Part shown: in pieces, positions 49,761 to 58,454 of the stretch
How positions within the stretch are numbered: the first letter of the stretch is position 1
How the letters are laid out: each line of letters begins with the position of its first letter
Origin: Pseudomonas bubulae
GTDB taxonomy: Bacteria > Pseudomonadota > Gammaproteobacteria > Pseudomonadales > Pseudomonadaceae
Direction: 5' to 3'
Assembly (NCBI RefSeq): GCF_900618535.1
Contig: NZ_UYJA01000003.1
Coordinates: 372,001 to 436,000 of the forward strand
DNA: 64,000 nucleotides
The notes under the pieces: generated by a model
The model's input: only the letters and a program-made list of their open reading frames with translations
Database searches by the model: none
Told to the model about the DNA's origin: nothing
Program-made: the position numbers and the translations under genes

Positions 49761-50300
49761 ATGATTCGTGAAATCCTGAAAATGGGTGATGAGCGTTTAT
49801 TACGTGTGGCCCAACCGGTGCCGGATGAGATGTTCGACACGCCAGAACTCTGGCAACTGCTCGACGACATGTTGCAGACCATGGAACACGCTGGCGGCGT
49901 GGGCCTGGCAGCGCCGCAGATTGGCGTTGACCTGCAACTGGTGGTGTTCGGTTTCGAGCACAGCGAGCGTTACCCGGATGCCGAAGCCGTGCCGCAGACC
50001 ATTCTGATCAACCCGCTGATCACGCCGCTGAGCCCGGCAGTTGAAGAGGACTGGGAGGGTTGCCTGTCCGTGCCGGGTCTGCGTGGGGTCGTGGAGCGCT
50101 TTCACAAGATCCGCTACGAAGGATTTACCCCCAAGGGTGAGCCAATCGTACGGATTGCAGAGGGGTTTCATGCGCGGGTCGTGCAGCATGAGTGCGATCA
50201 CTTGATCGGTCGTCTGTATCCGTCACGGATCAAGGACTTCAGCAAGTTCGGTTTTATTGAGGTGCTGTTTCCTGATCTGGATCCGCACACCAAGGAGTAA
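49761..50300 (+). CDS. def: Peptide deformylase
   Basis: 179 residues. Removes the formyl group from new proteins. All three motifs are intact: [18 protein letters not shown] and QHECDHL (metal Cys and two His, catalytic Glu). Pseudomonas carries more than one def; this is the copy beside yihY rather than the one beside fmt. Its last 47 bp overlap the convergent acetyltransferase gene. Confidence 0.95.
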   Translation: MIREILKMGDERLLRVAQPVPDEMFDTPELWQLLDDMLQTMEHAGGVGLAAPQIGVDLQLVVFGFEHSERYPDAEAVPQTILINPLITPLSPAVEEDWEGCLSVPGLRGVVERFHKIRYEGFTPKGEPIVRIAEGFHARVVQHECDHLIGRLYPSRIKDFSKFGFIEVLFPDLDPHTKE

Positions 50301-50700
50301 GGCCCATCGCTATCATCGCTTTGTTGCGTTGATAGCGAACCAGCCGCTCATGCAGGGCATGGGGCAATTCCACGTCCAGGCTAAACCCCAGCTTTTCATA
50401 AAACCCCTGCAACTGCGGGTCGCAGAACAACCAGATCGGGCCATCGACGGCAGCTATTGCCTGGCTGACCAGATCGCCAGCCACCCCTTGGCCGCGTAGC
50501 GCTGGCGCGACAAAAAGCCCGGTCAACCAGTGGCCGTGAGCCATTGGTCGCAAACATAAACCGGCAATAATCCCCTCTTTGCGGGCGACCCATAACTGCG
50601 CTTCCCTGACCGCCTTCATCGATGATTGATGTGTGCGATAAAACTTGTTCATCAGTGGCCATAAAGCCGCTTCAAGCGGGGCGTAAACAATGGCAGTCAT
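50254..50700 (-). CDS. GNAT acetyltransferase
   Basis: 148 residues. Central acetyl-CoA loop [15 protein letters not shown] and [16 protein letters not shown], the usual strand-turn-helix of the fold. Substrate unknown. It overlaps the 3' end of def tail to tail by 47 bp. Confidence 0.85.
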   Translation of the reverse strand: MTAIVYAPLEAALWPLMNKFYRTHQSSMKAVREAQLWVARKEGIIAGLCLRPMAHGHWLTGLFVAPALRGQGVAGDLVSQAIAAVDGPIWLFCDPQLQGFYEKLGFSLDVELPHALHERLVRYQRNKAMIAMGLTPWCADPDQETAPQ

Positions 50701-50863
50701 AAGTCCACAGGCTCAGGGGAGGGGCGCGCAGTATAAATAACTAAAAGGCAGATTTCTGCGGGTTATCTGAATAGTGTGGGTGATCTATATTCGGAATTAA
50801 AGGGTACACATACGCATTCATTTCGAAATAACCGACTTTAAATGAAAGTTCACCATGGATCAG

Positions 50864-50872
50864 TGCTATACC
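50864..50872 (+). promoter_or_regulatory. RpoS-like -10 element before the 38-residue gene
   Basis: TGCTATACC resembles the extended -10 preferred by sigma-S (CTATACT). Flanked by GTTCAC and GTGAAC inverted arms. Confidence 0.45.
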
Positions 50873-50906
50873 TCAGTGAACAACCCTGGTTACTGGAGTG
50901 CATAAC

Positions 50907-51023
50907 ATGTCCAAAGGTATGGATTCAAAGAAAGCAGCGAAGAAAAAGCCGGCTAAAACAGCCGATGAAAAACGCGCTGACAAGAAAGCCAAAAAAACTG
51001 ACACCGGATTGTTTGGTCATTAA
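50907..51023 (+). CDS. Very small lysine-rich protein
   Basis: 38 residues: MSKGMDSKKAAKKKP, ending KKTDTGLFGH. GGAG lies 9 bases before the ATG. Fifteen lysines or arginines in 38 residues suggest an unstructured nucleic-acid-binding or ribosome-linked peptide. I recall similar small genes, annotated hypothetical, in other Pseudomonas. The RpoS-like -10 upstream suggests stationary-phase expression. Confidence 0.7.
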   Translation: MSKGMDSKKAAKKKPAKTADEKRADKKAKKTDTGLFGH

Positions 51024-51304
51024 GTGGATTTACCGGGGCTCGCTCCTCGGGGCCCTGTCACTTTTAATACTGCATCATCCATTTGGTAAATTTTTAAAGC
51101 GTGAGCGTTCCGTCGCAGGTTGATGGCCATTTGCTTGCGCGCGTCATTTGGCTAGCTATGCTCCATGTTTACGGGGTCGTAGCCATAAGTGCTCAAACCC
51201 TCGAAGTGCGTACAGCTCTAACGTTAAGAGTGAGATACCCAGCTGATTGGCTGCGTCTTGAAACTTTTGAATTATCAATAGACAGCACCTCCAGGGATTG
51301 AGCC

Positions 51305-52624
51305 ATGTTTAATTCGCATCGCAAAGCCGATCTGCTCGAAAATCAACGTCTTAGCGGCTTATTAAATGACATGGCCGCCAAAGTGCAGGCTATCAGCCGT
51401 TCCATGGCAATTATTGAGTTCGCCCCTGACGGCACCATTCTGGATGCCAACGAGAATTTTTGTCGGGTTGTGGGTTATTCCGCTGACGAGATTCGGGGCA
51501 AGCACCATCGGCTATTTTGCGAAGCGGCTTACGTAAAATCCAGTGAGTACAACAATTTCTGGCGGGACCTGGCCCGAGGCGAACCTTTGAGCGGCACCTT
51601 TTCACGGCTCGACAAGGCGGGGCGTGAGGTGTGGCTGGAAGCCAGCTACATGCCCATCGTCGGCGCTGACCAGCACGTTGTGCGTGTCATCAAGGTGGCT
51701 TCGGATGTCACAGATCGAATCAATAAAGAACATGAAACCCAGAGCATCGTAAACGCCCTGAGCCGGTCGATGGCGGTGATCGAGTTTTCACCGGATGGGC
51801 GGGTAATCAATGCCAACCAGAACTTCCTCGACACCATGCATTACTCGCTGAGCGAAATTGTCGGCCAGCATCACAGCATGTTCTGTCGTCGAAGCGAGGC
51901 CGAGTCAGCCGGCTACAAGGCTTTCTGGGCCTCGCTCAATCGCGGCGAGTACCATTCCAGGCGATTTGAGCGGGTCGACAAACACGGTCATACGGTGTTT
52001 CTCGAGGCCTCCTACAACCCGATCTTCGATGCCAGGGGGCGCCTGTACAAAGTGGTGAAATTCGCCAGTGATATCACTGCTCAGGTCACCAACCTGCAGA
52101 CTGCCGCCGAATCGGCCCACAGCACTTCAGTGCAAAACGATGCCTGTGCGCAGAAGGGCTCGCAGGTGGTTCAGCAAACCGTGCAAATCATCGAGGCCAT
52201 TTCCAAAGACCTTAATGAAGCGGCGCAGAGCATTGATGCGGTAAGCAAGCAGTCGGACAGTATCGGCAAGATCGTGCAGACCATTCGTGGTATTGCGGAT
52301 CAAACCAATTTACTGGCGCTCAATGCCGCGATCGAGGCAGCGCGGGCGGGGGAGCACGGGCGCGGCTTTGCCGTGGTGGCCGATGAGGTCAGAAGCCTTG
52401 CGGCGCGCACCAGTGCGGCCACCCTGGAAATTGTCGAAGTGGTGCGTCGAAATCATGATCTGTCGCTGAGCGCTGTGACCAGCATGCAGTCGAGCCTTAG
52501 CCGCACAGGGCTTGGTGTTGAGCTGGCAAATGAGGCCGGGGAAGCGATTCTGGAAATCCAGCAAGGCTCCCGGCATGTGGTCGATGCCATCAGCCAGTTC
52601 AACTCGACGTTGCAACTGCATTAA
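51305..52624 (+). CDS. Soluble chemoreceptor with two PAS domains, BdlA-like
   Basis: 439 residues, no membrane helix. PAS 1 at about 30-135 and PAS 2 at about 150-258 are near repeats of each other ([22 protein letters not shown] and [20 protein letters not shown]). The receptor tip [19 protein letters not shown] with [15 protein letters not shown] follows at about 335-375. Layout matches BdlA of P. aeruginosa, which links c-di-GMP to biofilm dispersal, or an Aer-like energy sensor. Orthology is not proven. No methylation sites are obvious. Confidence 0.85.
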   Translation: MFNSHRKADLLENQRLSGLLNDMAAKVQAISRSMAIIEFAPDGTILDANENFCRVVGYSADEIRGKHHRLFCEAAYVKSSEYNNFWRDLARGEPLSGTFSRLDKAGREVWLEASYMPIVGADQHVVRVIKVASDVTDRINKEHETQSIVNALSRSMAVIEFSPDGRVINANQNFLDTMHYSLSEIVGQHHSMFCRRSEAESAGYKAFWASLNRGEYHSRRFERVDKHGHTVFLEASYNPIFDARGRLYKVVKFASDITAQVTNLQTAAESAHSTSVQNDACAQKGSQVVQQTVQIIEAISKDLNEAAQSIDAVSKQSDSIGKIVQTIRGIADQTNLLALNAAIEAARAGEHGRGFAVVADEVRSLAARTSAATLEIVEVVRRNHDLSLSAVTSMQSSLSRTGLGVELANEAGEAILEIQQGSRHVVDAISQFNSTLQLH

Positions 52625-52658
52625 AGCTGTACTGTGTACATGATGAGGGTGAGGGGCT

Positions 52659-53690
52659 TTAACTGCTTTCACGCACCATCAGTTCAAAGCCCATGTCCTG
52701 CACAGGGTTGGCAACTTTATTGCCTGCCATCAGTGTCAGCATCTGCTCGGCTGCGCGACGGCCAATGGCTTCCCGGGGCGTACGAATACTGCTCAGGCGA
52801 GGCACCATAAACTCTGAAGACGGCAAGTCGTTAAAGCCCAGTACGGCGATTTGCTCCGGGATTTTGATGCCGATGCGTGCAGCCTCAAGCAAGGCGCCCT
52901 GGGCCAGGTCGTCGTTGCCGAAAAAGATCGCATCCACTTGTGGATGGCTGGCGAGCAATTGCAGGAACAATTCGCCCCCCAGGCCAACCGAAGACGGACG
53001 TGGCGTCAGTACTTCAAGATCAGGGTTGTACAGTCCGGCTTCCTGCAAAGTGCGGCGATAACCCTCACCGCGCAGCAACGTGCGTTGATCGAGCTGGGCG
53101 CCGATATAGGCCAGATGTCTGCGGCCACGGGAGATCAAGTGCCGGGCAGCTGTTTCACCGGCCTGCAGCTGTGAAAAGCCGACGCAGTTCAAGCCCTCGG
53201 CGGCATCCAGCTCCATCATGTACACGCAGGGTACATTGCTGGTCTCGATCATCCGCCGTGAGCTTTCCGAACGATCAAAACCGGTCAGCAGCAGCCCTCG
53301 GGGCTGGTAGGCCATATAGTTGCGCAGCAAATTTTCTTCTTCGTCACGGGAATAGTGGAAGTTGCCGATCAATACTTCAAAGCCACGGGGGCGCAACACG
53401 TCATGGATGGCTTCGAGGGTGTCTATAAAAAGCAGGTTGGACAGCGAAGGTACCAGCACCACGACAGAATGACTCTGCGCCGAAGCTAGCGCGCGGGCGG
53501 CGGGATTGACCACATAGTTCAGCTCGTCGGCGGCAACACGGACCTTTTCGGCCAGCTTCGTGGCAACGCTGCTGATACCGCGCAGGGCTCGCGAGGCGGT
53601 GATGGGGCTGACCCCCGCAAGGCGGGCAACTTCGTTAAGGGTGGGGCGACCCGTGGTCCGGGTGTTTTTATCGTTTTTGGAGGTGGTCAT
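52659..53690 (-). CDS. gntR: GntR, LacI-family gluconate repressor
   Basis: 343 residues from ATG 53690. HTH LNEVARLAGVSPITASRALRG and periplasmic-binding-like domain (about 65-335). Divergent from gntK, with TAGCGCT-type palindromes before gntK and gntP that match the P. aeruginosa GntR operator. Expected to release on gluconate or 6-phosphogluconate. Confidence 0.93.
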   Translation of the reverse strand: MTTSKNDKNTRTTGRPTLNEVARLAGVSPITASRALRGISSVATKLAEKVRVAADELNYVVNPAARALASAQSHSVVVLVPSLSNLLFIDTLEAIHDVLRPRGFEVLIGNFHYSRDEEENLLRNYMAYQPRGLLLTGFDRSESSRRMIETSNVPCVYMMELDAAEGLNCVGFSQLQAGETAARHLISRGRRHLAYIGAQLDQRTLLRGEGYRRTLQEAGLYNPDLEVLTPRPSSVGLGGELFLQLLASHPQVDAIFFGNDDLAQGALLEAARIGIKIPEQIAVLGFNDLPSSEFMVPRLSSIRTPREAIGRRAAEQMLTLMAGNKVANPVQDMGFELMVRESS

Positions 53691-53888
53691 CAGGGCGGCT
53701 TGCCAAACAAAAAACAAGTCACTAAGGTAGCGCTGTCCTGGCGGACCCGCAATTGCCTGATTGCGTGTAAATCAGTTACCCCAGCTTTGTATGTCGAGAG
53801 CGTCTCCGCGTCTCCCCATAAAAATGAGAAATAGACGTCGGTAGCCTAAGCTTTGTGCTTTGCTTTCAAGTATTGAACGCATGAACAA

Positions 53889-53902
53889 AGACAGCGCTGT
53901 CT
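53889..53902. promoter_or_regulatory. GntR operator before gntK
   Basis: AGACAGCGCTGTCT, perfect palindrome; read from 53885 it fits AC-N-AAG-N-TAGCGCT with one mismatch. 18 bp before the gntK start. Confidence 0.75.
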
Positions 53903-53919
53903 ACGGACTGAGGTGTTTC

Positions 53920-54453
53920 ATGAGTCAACCTATCACTGCTCTGGTCATCATGGGTGTTGCCGGCTGCGGCAAATCCAGCGTTAGCCAGGCATTGTGCCAG
54001 CTCAATGGCGCGACCCCGATTGAAGGCGATGCGTTTCACCCGGCGGCCAACATTGCCAAGATGAGTGCCGGTATTCCCTTGACCGATGAAGACCGTGCCG
54101 GCTGGCTTGACAGCCTGTGCGACGAATTGCGTCGTGCGGTTGCCAGTGGTCAGCGCCCGGTGCTGACCTGTTCGGCACTCAAGCTGCGTTATCGCGAGCG
54201 TTTACGCAGTGCGGTAGATGGTCTGGGTTTTGTGTTTCTGGAGCTGACCCCTGAGGTGGCGGCTGCCCGGGTGGCCGATCGTCCGGGGCACTTTATGCCC
54301 AAGACCCTGATCGACAGCCAGTTCGCTGCGCTTGAATCACCGACCAATGAATCCTTGGTGCTGACTCTGAATGCAGCCCAGATGAACGTTAAGCAATTAG
54401 CAAGCGCCGCCCGAGACTGGTGGTGCGAGCAGACGGTAATGGCAACTTCATGA
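53920..54453 (+). CDS. gntK: Gluconokinase
   Basis: 177 residues from ATG 53920 (GAGG upstream; the ATG at 53881 overlaps the operator region). Phosphorylates gluconate to 6-phosphogluconate. P-loop MGVAGCGKSS, EGDAFHPAANI and CSALKLRYRERLR are typical. gntP follows after 85 bp with its own operator. Confidence 0.96.
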   Translation: MSQPITALVIMGVAGCGKSSVSQALCQLNGATPIEGDAFHPAANIAKMSAGIPLTDEDRAGWLDSLCDELRRAVASGQRPVLTCSALKLRYRERLRSAVDGLGFVFLELTPEVAAARVADRPGHFMPKTLIDSQFAALESPTNESLVLTLNAAQMNVKQLASAARDWWCEQTVMATS

Positions 54454-54465
54454 TGTTGTTTCAAA

Positions 54466-54481
54466 CAGATAGCGCTATCTG
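54466..54481. promoter_or_regulatory. GntR operator before gntP
   Basis: CAGATAGCGCTATCTG, a perfect 16-bp palindrome containing TAGCGCT, 58 bp before the gntP start. Confidence 0.8.
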
Positions 54482-54512
54482 CCTCGGCTGTAGCGGCACC
54501 CCCGTACTTGAT

Positions 54513-54523
54513 AACAACAAAAA
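54513..54523 (+). promoter_or_regulatory. Candidate Hfq/Crc motif at gntP
   Basis: AACAACAAAAA in front of the AGGCAGGAG ribosome site. Confidence 0.5.
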
Positions 54524-54538
54524 GGCAGGAGACGCCCC

Positions 54539-55891
54539 ATGCTAGGCATGTCCCATAATACGTTTCTGCTGCTTGATGCAGTGGTGACCATTATCGGCCT
54601 GATCGTACTGATCACCCGATTCAAACTGCACCCCTTTATTGCCTTGATCATCGCCTCTGCGTTTCTGGGGCTGACGGCCGGCATGCCTGCCAACCTGATC
54701 ATCAAGTCGTTCCAGGACGGTTTTGGCGGCGTGTTGGGCTTTGTCGGGATCATCCTGGCGCTGGGCACCATGCTTGGCAAAATGATGGCCGATTCCGGTG
54801 GTGCTGACCAGATCGCCCGTACCCTGATCCGTGCCTTCGGCAAGGACAAGGTGCAGTGGGCAATGATGTTTGCCGCCTTTCTGGTCGGTATTCCATTGTT
54901 CTTCGAAATCGGCTTTGTACTGCTGATTCCGCTGGTGTTTATCGTTGCGCGACGTACTGGCGTGTCGATCATCAAGATCGGTATCCCGCTGCTCGCCGGC
55001 TTGTCGGCTGTTCACGGGCTGGTACCGCCGCACCCGGGCCCGCTGCTGGCCATTGGCGTGTTTGGTGCCGACATCGGCAAGACCATTCTGTACGGCCTGA
55101 TTGTTGCTCTGCCTACCGCGATCATTGCCGGACCGATTTACGGTACGTTTATCGCCAAGTACATCCCGGGCCATGCATCCCAGGACCTCATGGATCAACT
55201 GGCCAGTGAGCCGGAATCCAGCACCTTGCCGAGTTTTTCCATCACCCTGATCACCGTGCTGTTGCCGGTATTCCTGATGCTGCTCAAGACGTTCGCCGAC
55301 GTGGCGCTGCCCGATGGCAACTTCTTCCGTGTGTGGATGGACATGATCGGCCACCCGATCAGTGCGCTGTTGCTGGCATTGCTGCTGGCGCTGTACACCT
55401 TTGGCGCCCGCCAGGGTATCGACTCCAAACGCATCCTCAAGCTGCTGGACGCGAGCCTGGCTCCTACCGCAGCGATCATTCTGATCATTGGTGCGGGCGG
55501 CGGTTTCAAGCAGATGCTGGTAGCCAGCGGTGTGGGTGACGTGATCGGCCATATGGCGGTAAACGCGCAAATCTCGCCGATTTTGCTGGCCTGGCTGGTG
55601 GCTGCGGTGATTCGTATCGCGACGGGTTCTGCGACCGTAGCGACCATTACCGGGGCGGGGATTGTGTTGCCGGTGGTGGACATGATTCCAGGTGTGAACC
55701 GTGAGCTGCTGGTACTGGCAACCGGCGCAGGCTCGTTGATCCTGTCTCACGTCAACGACGCAGGTTTCTGGCTGGTGAAGCAGTACTTCAACATGACCGT
55801 GGCTGAAACCTTCAAGACCTGGACCGCGATGGAAACCATCCTCTCGGTTGTAGGTTTGATCTTTATTCTGCTGCTGTCGTTGGTGGTTTAA
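54539..55891 (+). CDS. gntP: Gluconate permease, GntP family
   Basis: 450 residues, about 12-14 helices. Family phrases: GGVLGFVGIILALGTMLGKM, GLVPPHPGP and ATGSATVATITGAG. Proton-coupled uptake of gluconate across the inner membrane, next to gntK and gntR. A palindrome follows the stop. Confidence 0.95.
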   Translation: MLGMSHNTFLLLDAVVTIIGLIVLITRFKLHPFIALIIASAFLGLTAGMPANLIIKSFQDGFGGVLGFVGIILALGTMLGKMMADSGGADQIARTLIRAFGKDKVQWAMMFAAFLVGIPLFFEIGFVLLIPLVFIVARRTGVSIIKIGIPLLAGLSAVHGLVPPHPGPLLAIGVFGADIGKTILYGLIVALPTAIIAGPIYGTFIAKYIPGHASQDLMDQLASEPESSTLPSFSITLITVLLPVFLMLLKTFADVALPDGNFFRVWMDMIGHPISALLLALLLALYTFGARQGIDSKRILKLLDASLAPTAAIILIIGAGGGFKQMLVASGVGDVIGHMAVNAQISPILLAWLVAAVIRIATGSATVATITGAGIVLPVVDMIPGVNRELLVLATGAGSLILSHVNDAGFWLVKQYFNMTVAETFKTWTAMETILSVVGLIFILLLSLVV

Positions 55892-55904
55892 AGCACCAAT
55901 AAAC

Positions 55905-55934
55905 CTGTGGGAGCTGGTTTACCAGCTCCCACAG
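55905..55934. terminator. Palindrome between convergent gntP and alaC
   Basis: CTGTGGGAGCTGG and CCAGCTCCCACAG, perfect 13-bp arms, TTTA loop. Related to the short ends of the REP class; without a real T run it may be REP or terminator. Confidence 0.65.
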
Positions 55935-55939
55935 TCGTT

Positions 55940-57148
55940 TTAGCCAGCGTTAAAGCCATCAGCGCGGAACATAGCGCGAATCCCACGCAGCGCCTGACGA
56001 ATGCGATCCTGATTTTCAATCAGGGCAAAGCGCACATGGTCGTCACCATATTCACCAAAGCCTACCCCCGGTGAAACACAGACCTTGGCATCCGCCAACA
56101 GCTTCTTGGCGAATTCCAGTGAGCCCAGGTGGGCGTAGTGTTCGGGAATCTTGGCCCAGATATACATCGAAGCCTTCGGGTTTTCGACCATCCAGCCCAG
56201 TTCGTGCAGCCCTTTGACGATCACGTTACGGCGCTGACGATACTGTTCGGCAATATCCTTCACACATTGCTGGTCACCCTCAAGTGCAGCAATTGCCGCC
56301 ACTTGCAGCGGGGTAAAGGTGCCGTAGTCGTGGTAACTCTTGATTCGCGCCAGAGCATTGACCAGCTCAGGATTGCCCACCATAAAACCGATACGCCAGC
56401 CTGCCATGTTGTAGCTTTTGGACAGCGTGAAGAACTCCACGGCGATGTCCTTGGCGCCCGGTACTTGCATGATCGAAGGCGCTTTCCAGCCGTCATAGAC
56501 GATATCGGCGTAGGCCAGATCGTGCACAACCAGCACATCATATTGCTTGGCCAGGGCCACCACGCGCTCGAAGAAATCCAGTTCGACACACTGCGCCGTC
56601 GGGTTGGACGGGAAGCCCAGGATCATCATTTTCGGTTTGGGGATGGAGCCGCGGATAGCTTTTTCCAGCTCGGCAAAAAAGTCCACGCCGGGGATCAGCG
56701 GTACCGAACGCACCTGGGCACCGGCAATCACGGCACCGTAGATATGAATCGGGTAGCTGGGGTTGGGCACCAGCACGGTGTCGCCCTGATCCAGGGTGGC
56801 AAGCATCAAGTGCGCCAGGCCTTCCTTGGAGCCGATGGTGACAATGGCTTCGTGCTCGGGATCGATCTCAACGTTATAACGGTCGGCATACCAGCGCGAA
56901 ATGGCCCGGCGCAGGCGTGGAATTCCCCGCGAAGTCGAGTAGCCGTGAGTGTCTTCACGCTGCGCGACGGTGCAGAGTTTTTCGACGATGTGGGGAGGTG
57001 TCGGGCCGTCAGGGTTACCCATGCTGAAGTCGATGATGTCTTCGCCACGACGACGGGCGGCCATCTTCAGCTCGGCAGTGATATTGAAAACATAGGGGGG
57101 GAGTCGATCTATGCGCGCAAAGCGTCGCGGCGAACCTTGGTCTGCCAT
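55940..57148 (-). CDS. alaC: Class-I/II aminotransferase, AlaC type
   Basis: 402 residues from ATG 57148 (GAGG upstream). PLP lysine in FTLSKSYNMAGWRIG; aspartate region HDLAYADIVYDGW. The pattern FSMGNPDGPTPPHIVEKL matches AlaC, which makes alanine from pyruvate and glutamate. Other N-succinyl-DAP-like aminotransferases are close, so specificity is likely but not proven. Not linked to its neighbours. Confidence 0.82.
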   Translation of the reverse strand: MADQGSPRRFARIDRLPPYVFNITAELKMAARRRGEDIIDFSMGNPDGPTPPHIVEKLCTVAQREDTHGYSTSRGIPRLRRAISRWYADRYNVEIDPEHEAIVTIGSKEGLAHLMLATLDQGDTVLVPNPSYPIHIYGAVIAGAQVRSVPLIPGVDFFAELEKAIRGSIPKPKMMILGFPSNPTAQCVELDFFERVVALAKQYDVLVVHDLAYADIVYDGWKAPSIMQVPGAKDIAVEFFTLSKSYNMAGWRIGFMVGNPELVNALARIKSYHDYGTFTPLQVAAIAALEGDQQCVKDIAEQYRQRRNVIVKGLHELGWMVENPKASMYIWAKIPEHYAHLGSLEFAKKLLADAKVCVSPGVGFGEYGDDHVRFALIENQDRIRQALRGIRAMFRADGFNAG

Positions 57149-57346
57149 GTGTGCCTCTGATACGTAAGCGCCCGGAACCGTCCGAGCGACGTTGACCACT
57201 GCGGTGGTCTGGACGAAACAATACGGGCGCTGATGACCTTTTGTCTAGGTGCTGTCAGCGTCTATTTTTCGCTGATCCGACCTGTATGTGGTTTTGTTCC
57301 TATACTCAGATGCTAGGTTTCCTACTTCCTCCATCGAGCATGCCCC

Positions 57347-57838
57347 ATGGACCAACTAAAAAAGTTCGAGCTGTCAGCGCCGCGATTTGCCAAAGGCCAG
57401 TTTCAATTGATCGCGGGTTTGGGTGGCCGTTTCACTGAGGAGAGCGTTGATCGAATCCCGCTGTTATGGGAAAAATTCATTCCCGAAATCGGCAAAGTAC
57501 CAAGCCAAATTGGCGATGAAACCTACGGTGTTTGTTGTAATCCTGATGGCGAGGGTGGTTTTGAATACATTGCTGGCGTGGCTATCAGCAAGCTTGATGA
57601 TCTGCCTGAGCGGTATCGCTGGATTGAACTGCAGGAGCAGTCTTACGCGGTCTTTGAGCATCACGGGGCATTGGACACGCTTGGTCAGACCTTTCAGGCG
57701 ATCTGGAAAGACTGGTTGCCAAATTCGGGCTACCAAGCCGCTGATGCGCCCGAGTTCGAGCGCTACAGCGCAGACTTCAATGCGGACACCGGTACGGGGC
57801 TGCTGGAAATCTGGCTGCCGATCAAAAAGCCTGCTTAG
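57347..57838 (+). CDS. GyrI-like (AraC effector-binding) domain protein
   Basis: 163 residues, a single GyrI/Rob-type domain of two SHS2 halves: FQLIAGLGGRFTEESVDRIPLLWEKF and YAVFEHHGALDTLGQTFQAIWKDW, ending LEIWLPIKK. Such stand-alone domains bind or hydrolyse small hydrophobic molecules; the ligand is unknown. No DNA-binding part. Stop codons overlap the convergent acetyltransferase by 4 bases. Confidence 0.85.
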   Translation: MDQLKKFELSAPRFAKGQFQLIAGLGGRFTEESVDRIPLLWEKFIPEIGKVPSQIGDETYGVCCNPDGEGGFEYIAGVAISKLDDLPERYRWIELQEQSYAVFEHHGALDTLGQTFQAIWKDWLPNSGYQAADAPEFERYSADFNADTGTGLLEIWLPIKKPA

Positions 57839-58341
57839 CTTGCCTGCAACTGCAGGGGCAGCATGGGGGCCAGCGACAGCACCAACCGTCGCTCACCACG
57901 ATAGGCCTCGCCTTGCTCGACCCAGCCCTGGCTCAGATAAAAAGCCATGGCGCTGGTATTGAACGGGCTGACCGAGAGCATCAATTGGCGAATCTCGGGC
58001 CATATCTGTTCAATGGCCCTGGCCAGCTCGCGCAAACAGGCCTTGCCCAATCCCTGGCCCTGAGCACGGCTGTCGACCTGTAGTGCGTGCAAGGTGGCGC
58101 AGCCCGGCTCGGCCCAGTGGGCCAGAAGCGGCTCGCGCTTGAGAAGCAAAAATGCCACTGGCAACTCGTCGTTGAGCAGCACCAGCCCTTTGATGCCCGC
58201 CTGCGGCTGGACCGGCAACGAGTGCAGGGCAGACTCGATGGTGCCGCAAAAAGCAATCTGCTCAGGGCGAACTTCTATCTCGCGCAGTTGCTCGCGCTGG
58301 CGGGGTGTCAGGTCTTCATAAGCGCATAGGCGGGTGTTCAT
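57835..58341 (-). CDS. GNAT acetyltransferase
   Basis: 168 residues from ATG 58341 (an ATG at 58374 is possible; neither has a clear ribosome site). LHALQVDSRAQGQGLGKACLREL is the acetyl-CoA loop; SVSPFNTSAMAFYLSQGWVEQG follows. Substrate unknown. Convergent with the GyrI-like gene. Confidence 0.83.
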   Translation of the reverse strand: MNTRLCAYEDLTPRQREQLREIEVRPEQIAFCGTIESALHSLPVQPQAGIKGLVLLNDELPVAFLLLKREPLLAHWAEPGCATLHALQVDSRAQGQGLGKACLRELARAIEQIWPEIRQLMLSVSPFNTSAMAFYLSQGWVEQGEAYRGERRLVLSLAPMLPLQLQAS

Positions 58342-58454
58342 GTCGGGTTTCTGTCGAGGCGCAATAGGAGGCATCTGACAGGCAGTGTCAGTAGCCGCTG
58401 AACAGCGCGTCAGTTTCTACCCATCACGGTTCTAAATACAGATTTATTCGTGGA

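Noticed and set aside
51209..51223. CTCTAACGTTAAGAG near-palindrome before the PAS receptor gene
   Set aside because: Short, imperfect, found once and not tied to a known regulator.
54542..55750. 402-codon minus-strand frame over gntP
   Set aside because: Shadow of the permease; no start signals.
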